The position numbers and the translations under genes are program-made. The notes under the pieces were generated by a model. The model ran no database searches, was not told where the DNA came from, and was given only the letters and a program-made list of their open reading frames with translations. Of a stretch of 64,000 nucleotides of DNA, positions 55,852 to 64,000 are shown in pieces (positions within the stretch are counted from its first letter, which is position 1; each line of letters starts with the position of its first letter). This stretch comes from CBDCZY01 sp965224745 (lineage in GTDB: Bacteria; Pseudomonadota; Gammaproteobacteria; Methylococcales; Methylomonadaceae). The DNA is taken from positions 434,001 through 498,000 of the forward strand of contig CBDCZY010000001.1 of NCBI GenBank assembly GCA_965224745.1, written 5' to 3'.

Positions 55852-56015
55852 TATACTTCACGCGGCCACGGATGCGGAACTTATAGCGAGTTGATTTTTG
55901 TCGAGAGCAAGGCGCTGAGATAGGCGCATAGCAAGCTACGCAACTGTTTCAGTAACGCAGTCTATCGGCAAAAATAGACCGATAGAAATCCGCATCCGTG
56001 GCCGCGTGAAGTATA
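55852..56015. repeat. Inverted-repeat element, copy 3 (27-bp perfect arms)
   Basis: 164 bases. Arms 55852-55878 and 55989-56015 are exact reverse complements over 27 bases, rich in GC (CGCGGCCACGGATGCGG). The core has GCGCATAGCAAGCTACGC, related to cores at 50220 and 51743. A nested CTATCGG/CCGATAG stem lies inside. No coding capacity: a MITE- or REP-type sequence. Confidence 0.82.
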
Positions 56016-56124
56016 TTACCTTAATCCGTGATTTAAGGAGTTAATATAATGAGTTATCTAGCTGATTAATAAGCAATAAAGTGTTAAAATAGAGGCGTTA
56101 AAAACTTCACCCAACAAGTGCAAA

Positions 56125-57456
56125 ATGAAACGTCTTATCATCGAACAATCCACAACAGAAACTTATACAAGTCATTCTGGTTTGGCCTTAGTTGGCTTAT
56201 GTTTAAATCGATATAGCACTATTCATAAAGCGCTCAAGGCCGGCATTCCTTTACGCCATGGCATTTCGCACAGCGACATCATCAAATCATACATTGGAAC
56301 GCTATGTTTAGGCAAAAGCGACTTCGAAGCAATCGAGAACTACCGAGATGATGACTACTTCAAGAACGCGCTGTCGATTAAGCACGTACCCTCAAGCGCA
56401 AGATTAAGACAACGACTGGATGAAGAGGCTGAAGCACTATTGGTCATCATGCAACAATGTAATATTGAATTTCTGACTCATGCCGGGGTACCGGTGACGC
56501 CATTGGCCACCCATCATGTCGCATTGGATATTGATGTGTATCCGATGAACAATGAGAAGACCCAGAAGGAAGGTGTTTCCAGAACCTATAAAGGCCATGA
56601 TGGCTATGCGCCGATTGCGGCTTATCTGGGTAATGAGGGTTGGTGTCTGCTTAATGAACTTCGAGAAGGTAAGCAGCATTGTCAAAACGGTTTTCAAAAG
56701 ACGCTGGACCGCGTCATTGAATATGCTCGGTGCTTGACTGAGGCTCCGCTGCTGGTGCGTTTGGATAGCGGACATGATGCCTTGGATACCCGTGTCTGGC
56801 TGCACCAAAACCAAGTGGACTCTATCCTGAAATGGAACCCCAGAAAACAAGACCTGGAGGCTTGGTTAGCCTTGGCTGAACAACAAGGCAAATGGACAAC
56901 GCCGAGGGTCGGCAAACGGGTCGCCTTGTTCAGTGTCCAAGAAACCCAACAACAAGACGGGCAAACCTATCGCTTCCGCCGCGTCATGCGGGTTATCGAA
57001 AGAACTATGGATGCAGAGGGTCAAATGCTGTTAATCCCTGAGATAGAAATAGAAGGCTGGTGGACCTCATTAAATTCGCTCGCCTACGCTGATGAACAGA
57101 TCATTGCTCTTTACCAAGATCATGCCACTTCCGAACAATTCCACAGTGAATTTAAAACCGACCTCGATATCGAACGCTTACCTTCGGGCAAATTTGCCAC
57201 CAACGACTTGATCATGGCATTGAGCGCTTATAGTTACAATATCTTGCGTTGGATCGGCTTAATCGGGCTCATAGGCAACATCAGTCCTGTCCGTCATCCG
57301 GCCAAAAGAAGGCGAATAAAAACGGTTATACAGGAACTAATGTACCTAGCGGCTCGGGTCATCCATGCTGGGCGACGAATAAAACTTCGTTTCTCCAAAC
57401 ACTGCCCGGGTTTTTTAGCATTTGAGTCAACCTACCATCGCTTAGCGTCAGGATAA
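56125..57456 (+). CDS. IS1380-family transposase
   Basis: A 443-residue DDE_Tnp_1 transposase. N-terminal SGLALVGLCLNRYSTIHKAL, SDIIKSYIGTLCLGKSDFEAIENY and RLRQRLDEEAE are IS1380 landmarks; the catalytic acids sit in HHVALDIDVYPMNNE, LLVRLDSGHDAL and TSEQFHSEFKTDLDIERLPS (Y-x-x-E region). Intact. The element's terminal repeats were not found; its right side meets the IS1634-type element only 10 bases after the stop. Confidence 0.88.
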   Translation: MKRLIIEQSTTETYTSHSGLALVGLCLNRYSTIHKALKAGIPLRHGISHSDIIKSYIGTLCLGKSDFEAIENYRDDDYFKNALSIKHVPSSARLRQRLDEEAEALLVIMQQCNIEFLTHAGVPVTPLATHHVALDIDVYPMNNEKTQKEGVSRTYKGHDGYAPIAAYLGNEGWCLLNELREGKQHCQNGFQKTLDRVIEYARCLTEAPLLVRLDSGHDALDTRVWLHQNQVDSILKWNPRKQDLEAWLALAEQQGKWTTPRVGKRVALFSVQETQQQDGQTYRFRRVMRVIERTMDAEGQMLLIPEIEIEGWWTSLNSLAYADEQIIALYQDHATSEQFHSEFKTDLDIERLPSGKFATNDLIMALSAYSYNILRWIGLIGLIGNISPVRHPAKRRRIKTVIQELMYLAARVIHAGRRIKLRFSKHCPGFLAFESTYHRLASG

Positions 57457-57466
57457 CACCCCACTA

Positions 57467-59595
57467 TTCTTAACCCATCTTCGTGACTTTGACATCGCTA
57501 AGTTATTGATATTTTGTTTTCATCGAATGATTCCATGAAAAAAAACCTTACCTTTCAACGGTGTTTTTTTCAGATCCGCTCGGTAGTGCCATTTTCGTCT
57601 TTTTGACCCTTGATTTTCCCCGGTTTTTCATTAATGCTAGGGACATGTATATTCGAAAAACCAAAACGAAATCCCTGGATAATGGCGGGGCCTACTTCAC
57701 CTATCGGATCGTTGAATCCGTTCGCGTGGGAAGGAAAGTAAAGCAACGCACCTTACTGAATCTAGGCAAAGACTTCGCCATTGATCCAGAGCACTGGCCC
57801 TTGCTGACAGCCAGGATTGAACAATTGTTACAAGGCTGTGAGCCTCATCAGCAAGAATTGTTTCATGTAGCCGATGAGTTAACGCAATGCCTGGAAGCCT
57901 CAGCCCAGCGTTACAGTGCGCTTATCATCGCTAAGCTGGCCCAACCGGTGGATGCTGCCAGTCCAGAACCCGATTATCACACGGTTGATATCAATCATGT
58001 CGAAACCCTTCAAGCCCGCAGTATCGGTGTTGAAACGCTGGCGTGGCATGCGGTTATGCAACTACAACTGGATCAGAAGCTCACCGCACTGGGTTTTAAT
58101 AAAGTCGAACTCGCTGCGGCCATCGGTAACATTATCGGCCGTGTGGTTTCACCGGGCAGTGAATTGCACACCCATGATTGGCTACAATCACGCTCAGCGT
58201 TGGGAGAACTGCTTGACCATGACTATGGCCATACCAGCCTGACACGGCTTTATACGATCAGCGATAAATTGCTCAAACACCAGACGGCACTGGAAACGTT
58301 TCTGTCCGAGCAAGAGCAAACCTTATTCGAATTGAACCGTAGTATTGTGCTATACGATTTGACCAATACCTATTTTGAAGGGCAGTGTCACCAAAACCCC
58401 AAAGCCCAGTTCGGTCGTTCCAAAGAAAAACGCAGTGATTGTCCCTTGGTGACGCTGGGACTGGTGTTGGATGGTGAGGGATTTCCTCTGAGCAGTCAGG
58501 TTTTCCCGGGTAATGCCAGTGAGCCGGGCACCTTGGAGTTAATGCTGGATGAACTACAAAAAATACAGCCATTACCGCAGGTCACAAAACCTGTGATCAT
58601 CATGGATGCCGGTATTGCCAGTGCCGACAACATCGCCTGGTTAATCGAGCAGGGCTATCATTATCTGGTGGTCAGTCGAGAGCGATCCGTGATCAATCCC
58701 ACCGATCAGGACGATGCTGTGATGGTGAGAGAAACCGAACACAGTCAGGTGTGTGTTTATCGCGAAACAGATCAAGACACCCACGAAACCCGGCTCTATT
58801 GTCACTCCGAACAAAAACAAAAAAAAGAGCAGGCTATCCGAAACCGCTTCCATGTTCGCATGGAAGAAGCACTCAACAAGCTTGATGCGGGCTTAAACAA
58901 AAAAGGGACGATCAAAAAATACAGCAAAATACTGGAACGGATCGGTCGACTGCGCGAAAAAAACCGGCGGGTTTCGCAAGACTACCGCATTGACGTCATA
59001 ACCGATGACGAGAAAAAAAACGCCATCCGGCTTGAATGGCAACGTGAACCTCAAAGTAAACAGAACGATCAACACTGTGGTGTCTATTGCCTCAGAACCA
59101 ATATCCCCGACTGGTCTGAAGAACAACTGTGGACGACCTACATCATGCTGACCGAGATCGAAGCCACCTTTCGAAGCTTGAAAACTGAACTGGGCTTGCG
59201 CCCGGTTTACCACCAAAAAGAAGACCGTGTCACCGGCCACTTGTTCATTACTTTGCTGGCTTATCATCTGGTGCATACGCTGCGCTATCAACTGAAGCAA
59301 CAGGGCATTCATTTAAGCTGGGACAGTATTCGCAACATCATGTCGACACAGCAACGTATCACCATGACCTTACCAACGGATGATCATAAAATGATTCACC
59401 TGCGGACAACAACGAAGGCGGAGCTACGTCAGAAACAAATTTATGAAGCTTTGAATATTAAACCCGACCTCATTGGTCAATGTAAAACAATTATCGATAA
59501 AAAAAATCTGTAGTGCCAACTGAAACAGATTGAAAATTTTAACTTATTGAAATAACAGGATATTGTAAATATAAGTCACGAAGATGGGTTAAGAA
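57467..59595 (+). mobile_element. IS1634-family element
   Basis: 2129 bp with perfect 23-base terminal repeats (TTCTTAACCCATCTTCGTGA left; exact complement at 59573-59595), carrying one transposase gene. Target duplication unclear (CCACTA left, AAATGC right). Confidence 0.8.
57645..59513 (+). CDS. IS1634-family transposase
   Basis: A 622-residue transposase of the IS4-like group. The start is ATG 57645 (MYIRKTKTKS), not the in-frame ATG 84 bases upstream, whose first 28 residues look noncoding. YDLTNTYFEGQ holds the first Asp, VIIMDAGIASADNI the second, and LTEIEATFRSLKTELGLRP with the Y-(2)-R-(3)-E-(6)-K-like motif the Glu. C-terminal HLFITLLAYHLVHTLRY is typical. Intact. Confidence 0.88.
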   Translation: MYIRKTKTKSLDNGGAYFTYRIVESVRVGRKVKQRTLLNLGKDFAIDPEHWPLLTARIEQLLQGCEPHQQELFHVADELTQCLEASAQRYSALIIAKLAQPVDAASPEPDYHTVDINHVETLQARSIGVETLAWHAVMQLQLDQKLTALGFNKVELAAAIGNIIGRVVSPGSELHTHDWLQSRSALGELLDHDYGHTSLTRLYTISDKLLKHQTALETFLSEQEQTLFELNRSIVLYDLTNTYFEGQCHQNPKAQFGRSKEKRSDCPLVTLGLVLDGEGFPLSSQVFPGNASEPGTLELMLDELQKIQPLPQVTKPVIIMDAGIASADNIAWLIEQGYHYLVVSRERSVINPTDQDDAVMVRETEHSQVCVYRETDQDTHETRLYCHSEQKQKKEQAIRNRFHVRMEEALNKLDAGLNKKGTIKKYSKILERIGRLREKNRRVSQDYRIDVITDDEKKNAIRLEWQREPQSKQNDQHCGVYCLRTNIPDWSEEQLWTTYIMLTEIEATFRSLKTELGLRPVYHQKEDRVTGHLFITLLAYHLVHTLRYQLKQQGIHLSWDSIRNIMSTQQRITMTLPTDDHKMIHLRTTTKAELRQKQIYEALNIKPDLIGQCKTIIDKKNL

Positions 59596-59888
59596 AAATG
59601 CGAGAACATGTCTCTCAGGGATAGCAGTGCCTGGTGTACAGAATTTGGTGTCAATTGAGAGCTATTGAGGCTTAAAAAGCCTCAGTGTGCTCGTATTATT
59701 AGCTATTTCAAATAATAACAAGGTATTAAAACGTTGAAATGTTAATGTGGCTTCCCAAGGATTGGTGGATGCACTTTAAGTCACGGATTCAGGTATTAAT
59801 AATGAGTCACAAATGCCGCTGTTTAGAAATGACACAACAGCGGCATTACTATAAAAGGAAGAGGATTTGTTGGGTTAGGCAGTTACCG
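59596..59888. other. Intergenic region with two hairpins
   Basis: Between the IS1634 end and the GH113-like stop. GAGGCTT/AAGCCTC hairpin at about 59667-59684. A perfect 12-base stem AATGCCGCTGTT (59812-59823) with AACAGCGGCATT (59836-59847) sits 42 bases beyond the minus-strand glycosidase stop and is the likely terminator of that gene, though the T-run is weak. Confidence 0.5.
59812..59847 (-). terminator. Probable terminator of the GH113-like gene
   Basis: 12-base perfect stem with a 12-base loop, 42 bases past the stop; on the minus strand only TTT follows, so termination strength is uncertain. Confidence 0.5.
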
Positions 59889-61496
59889 TTATTGGGATAG
59901 GTTGACGTTATCATCCTGTGAACCATCCACGAAGAAATTGGATCCCCAAAGCAGAATATCCACCTCATTGAGCCTATTGAGATCAGCTTTGCTGATAGCT
60001 AGTTCAGCAAACTGTCCATTGATGGCATGCTTTACGTCTCGGGTATATGTCCATTTCCAGTTTGAGCCATCACCTGTATATTTATACAATTGTGCTCCCA
60101 GTACTATATAGTCAGCACCCATCTCACCGTATATGTTAGCGCCGGTATTCATGTTTTTGTCGGTGTCGATTAAAATCAGCCACGCCCAAAAGTTGTTGAT
60201 GTCAATGGTGGTACGGTTGTTGTAGGCCACATAGACATAATCATTGTCCTGCTTAGACCAAGCTTTTAGAAAATCAACTGGCGATGTCCCGGAGTTTTCG
60301 TCATTTATTGCGAGGTTATCGGGCCAATCAGTACTATCACCATCAAGAACTATTCCCGAATTATTGATCTCTTTACGATTATTTAGTTTGTTTTCTGGTT
60401 CAGGAGATGGCTCGGTAATATAGCGCCGAATAACAACTTCTGCAGGTTTATTAAATGGGGTGTAATTGATGTCATTGGGCCCACCTTGCTTGGGGTTTGT
60501 GGTAAAAGCCCACCAGAAAACACCTCCAAACCAAGGTTTGTCAGCAAAGTTTTGGTAAAATGCCTCATAAGCGATGGCTTGTTTCTCCAAATCAACATCA
60601 CCCTTATTGTTTTTGTATTCCCAGGGATGGTGTATCGCATTTTTTCTACTTCTGTAACCTAGTTCTGGAATCAATATGGGCTTGTTCCACTTTCTAGAAT
60701 ATTCCTCCAGTCGCTTTACAATGGGTTTCCAAGCTTCCATCATATCTTCAAATGTTGGGTTCTTATTGCTTTCAGGAATGAGATTGTAATAGGCGTCAAT
60801 ACCAATGTAATCCATTTCATCCCACCAGCTAACATTTGAAGATACGCTGCTTCCTGTTTTATTTTCGTAGTTCTCAGCATAAACAAGTGTCCCTTTATAA
60901 CGTTGACGGAGATTGTTGATTAACTTCCGCCAATGCGCCTCTTGTTTTTCGGCATACAATAATTCCATTCCAATACTCATTTGTTCAACACCATTTGCTT
61001 GAGCAATATCAGCATAATGAGACAAAAATTTGGTATAGGCTACGAACCACTCCTGCCATCGCTCTTTATTGAACTTCATGCCTAGTTCTCCAAACCAATG
61101 AGTAGGGTCGTTGGCTAGCTCCAGGTGAGGATAAAGCATTACTTTTAAGCCTAACGAGTGGGCTTTTTTAATGGCATGAACGAGTGATGCATCGGATGGT
61201 GTCATGCCGTCTCCGGAGGAACGGTAAATGGAGGTGGAATCGATATTTTCCATCATTTGTGAGGCCAAAATATTAGTCCATTCGACACCTGTTGCTGCCA
61301 AGTTTTCCAGCGATCGGTCGGCTGATGGGGTAGCATATTCGTTATAAGAGTAACCGGCAAATGAAATGCCATATTGTTTTTCCAGAGCTTGGCAGGTTAA
61401 GCTGCTTGCCCCAACAAAACAAAGTAGAGCAGAGTGCAGGGCACTCGCGGATATTTTACGCAGCGATATACTGCATAACTCATTGATATTAAACAT
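59889..61496 (-). CDS. Secreted GH113-like glycoside hydrolase with C-terminal beta domain
   Basis: A 535-residue protein. Signal-like segment near residues 15-37 (ALHSALLCFVGASSLTCQAL). The TIM barrel (about 42-365) reads GISFAGYSYNEYA, LENLAATGVEWTNI, LKVMLYPHLEL, IGMELLYAE with a likely acid/base Glu, YIGIDAYYNL and ILIPELGYRS with the likely nucleophile Glu, then GGVFWWAFTTNP: a GH113-type pattern (beta-mannanase family). Residues 385-535 (GIVLDGDSTDWPDNLAI) resemble a CBM9/DOMON-like domain. Probably trims an exopolysaccharide outside the cell; substrate is inferred from family only. Confidence 0.75.
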   Translation of the reverse strand: MFNINELCSISLRKISASALHSALLCFVGASSLTCQALEKQYGISFAGYSYNEYATPSADRSLENLAATGVEWTNILASQMMENIDSTSIYRSSGDGMTPSDASLVHAIKKAHSLGLKVMLYPHLELANDPTHWFGELGMKFNKERWQEWFVAYTKFLSHYADIAQANGVEQMSIGMELLYAEKQEAHWRKLINNLRQRYKGTLVYAENYENKTGSSVSSNVSWWDEMDYIGIDAYYNLIPESNKNPTFEDMMEAWKPIVKRLEEYSRKWNKPILIPELGYRSRKNAIHHPWEYKNNKGDVDLEKQAIAYEAFYQNFADKPWFGGVFWWAFTTNPKQGGPNDINYTPFNKPAEVVIRRYITEPSPEPENKLNNRKEINNSGIVLDGDSTDWPDNLAINDENSGTSPVDFLKAWSKQDNDYVYVAYNNRTTIDINNFWAWLILIDTDKNMNTGANIYGEMGADYIVLGAQLYKYTGDGSNWKWTYTRDVKHAINGQFAELAISKADLNRLNEVDILLWGSNFFVDGSQDDNVNLSQ

Positions 61497-61869
61497 TTAA
61501 TATTTCCTTTTCCCATGTTTTTTACGCTAAAAAGGCTTATGATTTTTCGGTTTTTTTATTGATTGACCGCTTATTTATGATTGCCTTAGAGCGATGATAT
61601 GTAACTCAACTAGATCCTTAGTGATTCATAGAATAATAATTTTTGTCAGATTTTTCAAATACTAAAATTCTGTAATTCAACTGATTAAAGCGGCTTATTG
61701 TCGCAAGCCCTATAGTTTCCAGTATGGCAGAACGACTGGGTCGGTTTATTTGACGGCTTATTTTATTGAGATAGTGATACGTCGGTAAGGTATTAGCTTG
61801 TTATTAAGCGAAAACAAGTAAAGAGGTATAAACCACCATCGTACGTTAGCTGTTAAAACACAGATTATG
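61497..61869. other. Intergenic region upstream of the glycosidase gene
   Basis: About 370 bases without a gene. Presumably contains the minus-strand promoter of the glycosidase; no consensus pair stood out. Confidence 0.35.
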
Positions 61870-62112
61870 TGTCTCGCGTCAATTATCTTGTCCCATCTGA
61901 CGACAATTATGATGGCCGGATGAATGGGTATAAGCTATTTTTTCAAATGTTGTTTTTTACGATAACTTTCTCCTTCTATTTCAATAATACTGGCATGATG
62001 AATAATGCGGTCAATCGCTGCTACAGTCATTAATGTATCCGGAAAGATTTGATCCCATTGGCTAAAAGGTTGATTGGAGGTGATAATCAAACTGCCACTT
62101 TCATAGCGATGA
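61870..62112 (-). mobile_element. istB: IS21-family remnant (right end and istB 3' part)
   Basis: Begins with TGTCTCGCGTCAATTA, the same right end as the IS21 at 44995, and an inner GACAATTATGATGGCCGG repeat. The minus strand (stop at 61935) encodes HRYESGSLIITSNQP, TVAAIDRIIHHASIIEIEG and SYRKKQHLKK, the last ~60 residues of IstB. Everything upstream is gone; the break at about 62112 abuts a protease gene fragment. Confidence 0.82.
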
Positions 62113-62115
62113 ATA

Positions 62116-62604
62116 ATTAGTTATGGAAACTTAATATTCACTGATTTAGACAGTGAATCAATTATGAATTATTGCAATGATAAGTATCCAGGTACCACCA
62201 AATTAAGCGATATCGACATCATGGTGTTAAAAGCCTACTATGGAAATATACCAACGCTGGATTATTTTGCTAATCCCAGACGAATTGAAATACCTCTTGT
62301 GCTAAAAAATGGCACGACAGAGAAATTAATCATGACCGATAGCAATCGTGATGGAACTTATGAAGATGTTATTTCTTCAACGGCCGCCAGTCAATCAAAA
62401 GCACCAGGGGTTTATCTTGATTCAGATACTCTGTATCTACCACTTATCAAATTATTAAAAGATGACCGTGTCTGGGAGCTATGGGAAGCAACAGCTACTG
62501 ATATAACAGATTCAAACGGCAAACGCACGTTTAAGTTGGAATCTGTCAAAAAACTTCAACCCCAAAACAGACAAAGTGAATTTGTGCCTATCTTAACCGA
62601 GTAA
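62116..62604 (+). pseudogene. Secreted metalloprotease, C-terminal fragment
   Basis: The open frame enters without a start and reads YGNLIFTDLDSESIMNYCND, KLSDIDIMVLKAYYG, resembling the end of matrixin-like zinc proteases, where the Met-turn (SIMNYCN) follows the zinc-binding HExxH. The HExxH part is missing; it would lie upstream and was removed at the junction with the IS21 remnant. The ATG at 62164 is the Met-turn residue, not a true start. Residues after 45 form a separate unknown domain. Confidence 0.65.
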
Positions 62605-62726
62605 TATTTTCTTAGTTCTTTCGACTGGATCATGCCTTGATACACTTCAAGGCATGATCTAAAATGTTGATACGACTGACTGATGCCGAGATTTCCTTAT
62701 CATAAAAAAAGCATAGGATCGTAATC

Positions 62727-63209
62727 ATGGATACTTTTACCCCTTATTTGGGGCATTTTATACTGGTTAATTTCTTAACTTTTTTCCTGAGTATACTGAG
62801 TACCAGCGTTTTATTAGTGAAAAAATGCTTGGGTCATCCCGCTATTTTTAAACTTTTTTTTAAACTCATGGTGCTTATTTGTTTTGTTAATTCTATGATG
62901 CTATGGTTTATTCGCTCCGAACATTATATAGAAAGTTTGGGTACTGCTTTGAACTCATCAATCATTCTATTCATTTTATCCGTAGGCTCTGCCTCTATAC
63001 AATTTTTATACAGTAAACGTCCACAAAACAAACCGTCGTGCCAGCAAAGCCTGGTGGCCTCCTGTTTGCTCGCCATTCCAATTACGGTCTTGATTTTTGG
63101 AAGTTACTTCACGCAGACTCAGCAATTTGTGGAAATTAGACACTTTATTATTTCCTTATTATCCTATACAGTCATCTTTTTATTCACTTACAAAGTATTC
63201 AATAATTAG
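62727..63209 (+). CDS. Membrane protein, unknown function
   Basis: A 160-residue hydrophobic protein with about five membrane segments (residues 8-30, 42-62, 72-92, 108-126, 136-156) and short basic loops. Not recognised. ATG start, weak ribosome site. Next to the broken protease gene and IS DNA, so it could be part of an accessory segment. Confidence 0.5.
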   Translation: MDTFTPYLGHFILVNFLTFFLSILSTSVLLVKKCLGHPAIFKLFFKLMVLICFVNSMMLWFIRSEHYIESLGTALNSSIILFILSVGSASIQFLYSKRPQNKPSCQQSLVASCLLAIPITVLIFGSYFTQTQQFVEIRHFIISLLSYTVIFLFTYKVFNN

Positions 63210-63498
63210 GGTCTTAGTTAAATAAATGAACAAATGTGCTATCACTAGGTAAATCCGCATGGAAAATTAGACACGTCAATGTCTGTTATAAATGTTACTC
63301 TGACCCTAATTATTCAATACGGGGCGAACCATATATGACCCTAATTATTGATAATCACCGTTCACGATGGATAATAATGAGTGTTCACGATGCTTAATAA
63401 CCGGTGTTCATGATGGGTAATAATATGCAGGTAGCTATTGAGAGTTTCTTTGGACACCCTTGCTTTCGCCTACTTTTTCCCTTCTCACAGGGCAAAGG
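63210..63498. repeat. Intergenic repeats: TGACCCTAATTATT pair and GTTCACGATG tandem array
   Basis: TGACCCTAATTATT occurs at about 63301 and again at about 63338, separated by AATACGGGGCGAACCATATA, a string also present at 2168-2187. Then three ~26-base imperfect repeats around GTTCACGATG (63360-63420), like the multiple terminal repeats of IS21-type elements. No gene. Confidence 0.5.
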
Positions 63499-64000
63499 CA
63501 GTATTTTCCAATTCAGAAATGAGTCTGAAGTGTGCATAATAGTTAAGCTTGGATTTTCTGTTCAAAAATCTGGTTAAAAAGTTTCTGTCTTTCTTTTTTT
63601 AGGATTATAGCGGCCTGATTATCGGTTATTGCCATGGCAACCTGATCGAGTATCGCAAAGCTTATTCCCGGTTTCAAATATTTTTCACTGTCAGGTAGTG
63701 ATTTGAGTTTGTCATAAGGTGTCATCATGTTTTTATAGGGGTATTGCTTAGACTGCTTTCCTTTATCGTCGGTGATGATTTCAGGATAAAAGCAGGGCCT
63801 GTGATAGTTAACATAGGGGTACAAATACTTGATATTGAATTCATTCAGCCTCGCAGCCCATCTTTGTGGGATATGGGTATAGCCAAAAACCTTTCTGACC
63901 ACCGCGGCATTTTTGCCTTCAACCAGTGCATTATCATTGGTTTGTCGGGATCGTGATTTGGTCATTTCAATCAATAGCTTATTTAACAGGTTCTCTACGG
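63499..64000 (-). mobile_element. Second copy of the DDE (rve-type) insertion sequence, cut by window edge
   Basis: Inverted relative to the 23254-24645 copy and nearly identical over ~500 bases. Right terminal repeat at 63499-63530 (CAGTATTTTCCAATTCAGAA). Confidence 0.9.
63543..64000 (-). CDS. Integrase-type DDE transposase, C-terminal part (continues past window)
   Basis: Encodes the third catalytic motif NDNALVEGKN and everything to the C-terminus; the tail reads IFEQKIQA instead of IFEQKKMA in the 23-kb copy. The first two catalytic Asp motifs lie outside the window. Likely the same, possibly active, element. Confidence 0.88.
   Translation of the reverse strand, partial: VENLLNKLLIEMTKSRSRQTNDNALVEGKNAAVVRKVFGYTHIPQRWAARLNEFNIKYLYPYVNYHRPCFYPEIITDDKGKQSKQYPYKNMMTPYDKLKSLPDSEKYLKPGISFAILDQVAMAITDNQAAIILKKERQKLFNQIFEQKIQA

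Overview
The window reads as the chromosome of a gammaproteobacterial (type I, Methylococcales-like) methanotroph or close methylotroph. The evidence is a fused 3-hexulose-6-phosphate synthase/6-phospho-3-hexuloisomerase (RuMP formaldehyde fixation), a complete NAD-linked molybdenum formate dehydrogenase operon (fdsG-fdsB-fdsA-fdhD-fdsD), a pyrophosphate-type phosphofructokinase, and a gammaproteobacterial atpIBEFHAGDC-glmU-glmS cluster. I cannot name the species.

Layout. 1-2.2 kb: IS graveyard (IS3-family copy cut by the window edge, ISKra4-type and IS110-type 3' fragments, and a structured noncoding stretch). 2.4-3.6 kb: two small secreted proteins of unknown function and a decayed repeat of the first one's tail. 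3.9-7.7 kb: ftsK and the hps-phi fusion, with a terminator. 7.9-8.4 kb: AT-rich noncoding DNA with DnaA-box-like sites. 8.4-12.3 kb: a secreted metallopeptidase-like protein, apbE, and a protein with five KYL-type repeats and a SAP-like tail. 12.4-18.4 kb: formate dehydrogenase operon (minus strand). 18.7-22.8 kb: four tightly packed membrane-glycolipid genes (GT2, UPF0104-type membrane protein, ArnT-like GT, PAP2 phosphatase). 23.0-25.0 kb: a RAYT gene broken by a DDE insertion sequence. 25.2-35.4 kb: ATP synthase operon with a good sigma70 promoter and a terminator, then glmU and glmS.

35.5-46 kb is an accessory region: two PIN-domain toxin-antitoxin pairs (one in toxin-first order), a truncated HsdS, a frameshifted AlbA_2-type gene, a PIN fragment, and two copies of a segment carrying a small unknown gene. 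One copy is split by an IS1-like element. The other is cut by an IS3-family element, which contains an IS21-family element, which contains a second IS3-family element; target duplications or terminal repeats support each layer. 46.3-51.6 kb holds a GT4 glycosyltransferase, a DUF1289 protein, PPi-phosphofructokinase and unknowns. 51.7-59.6 kb has IS110, IS1380 and IS1634 family elements around an msrB-apeB-methyltransferase cluster. 59.9-64 kb has a secreted GH113-like glycosidase, an IS21 remnant joined to the 3' part of a metalloprotease gene, and a second, inverted copy of the DDE element seen at 23 kb.

How the parts fit: hps-phi fixes formaldehyde into hexulose phosphate, PPi-PFK works in the following sugar-phosphate cleavage, the fds operon oxidises formate to CO2 with NADH as product, and ATP synthase makes ATP. 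GlmU/GlmS, the glycolipid cassette and GT4 feed envelope synthesis. No rRNA, tRNA or CRISPR array was seen. Family assignments come from motif recognition by eye; no database search was run.
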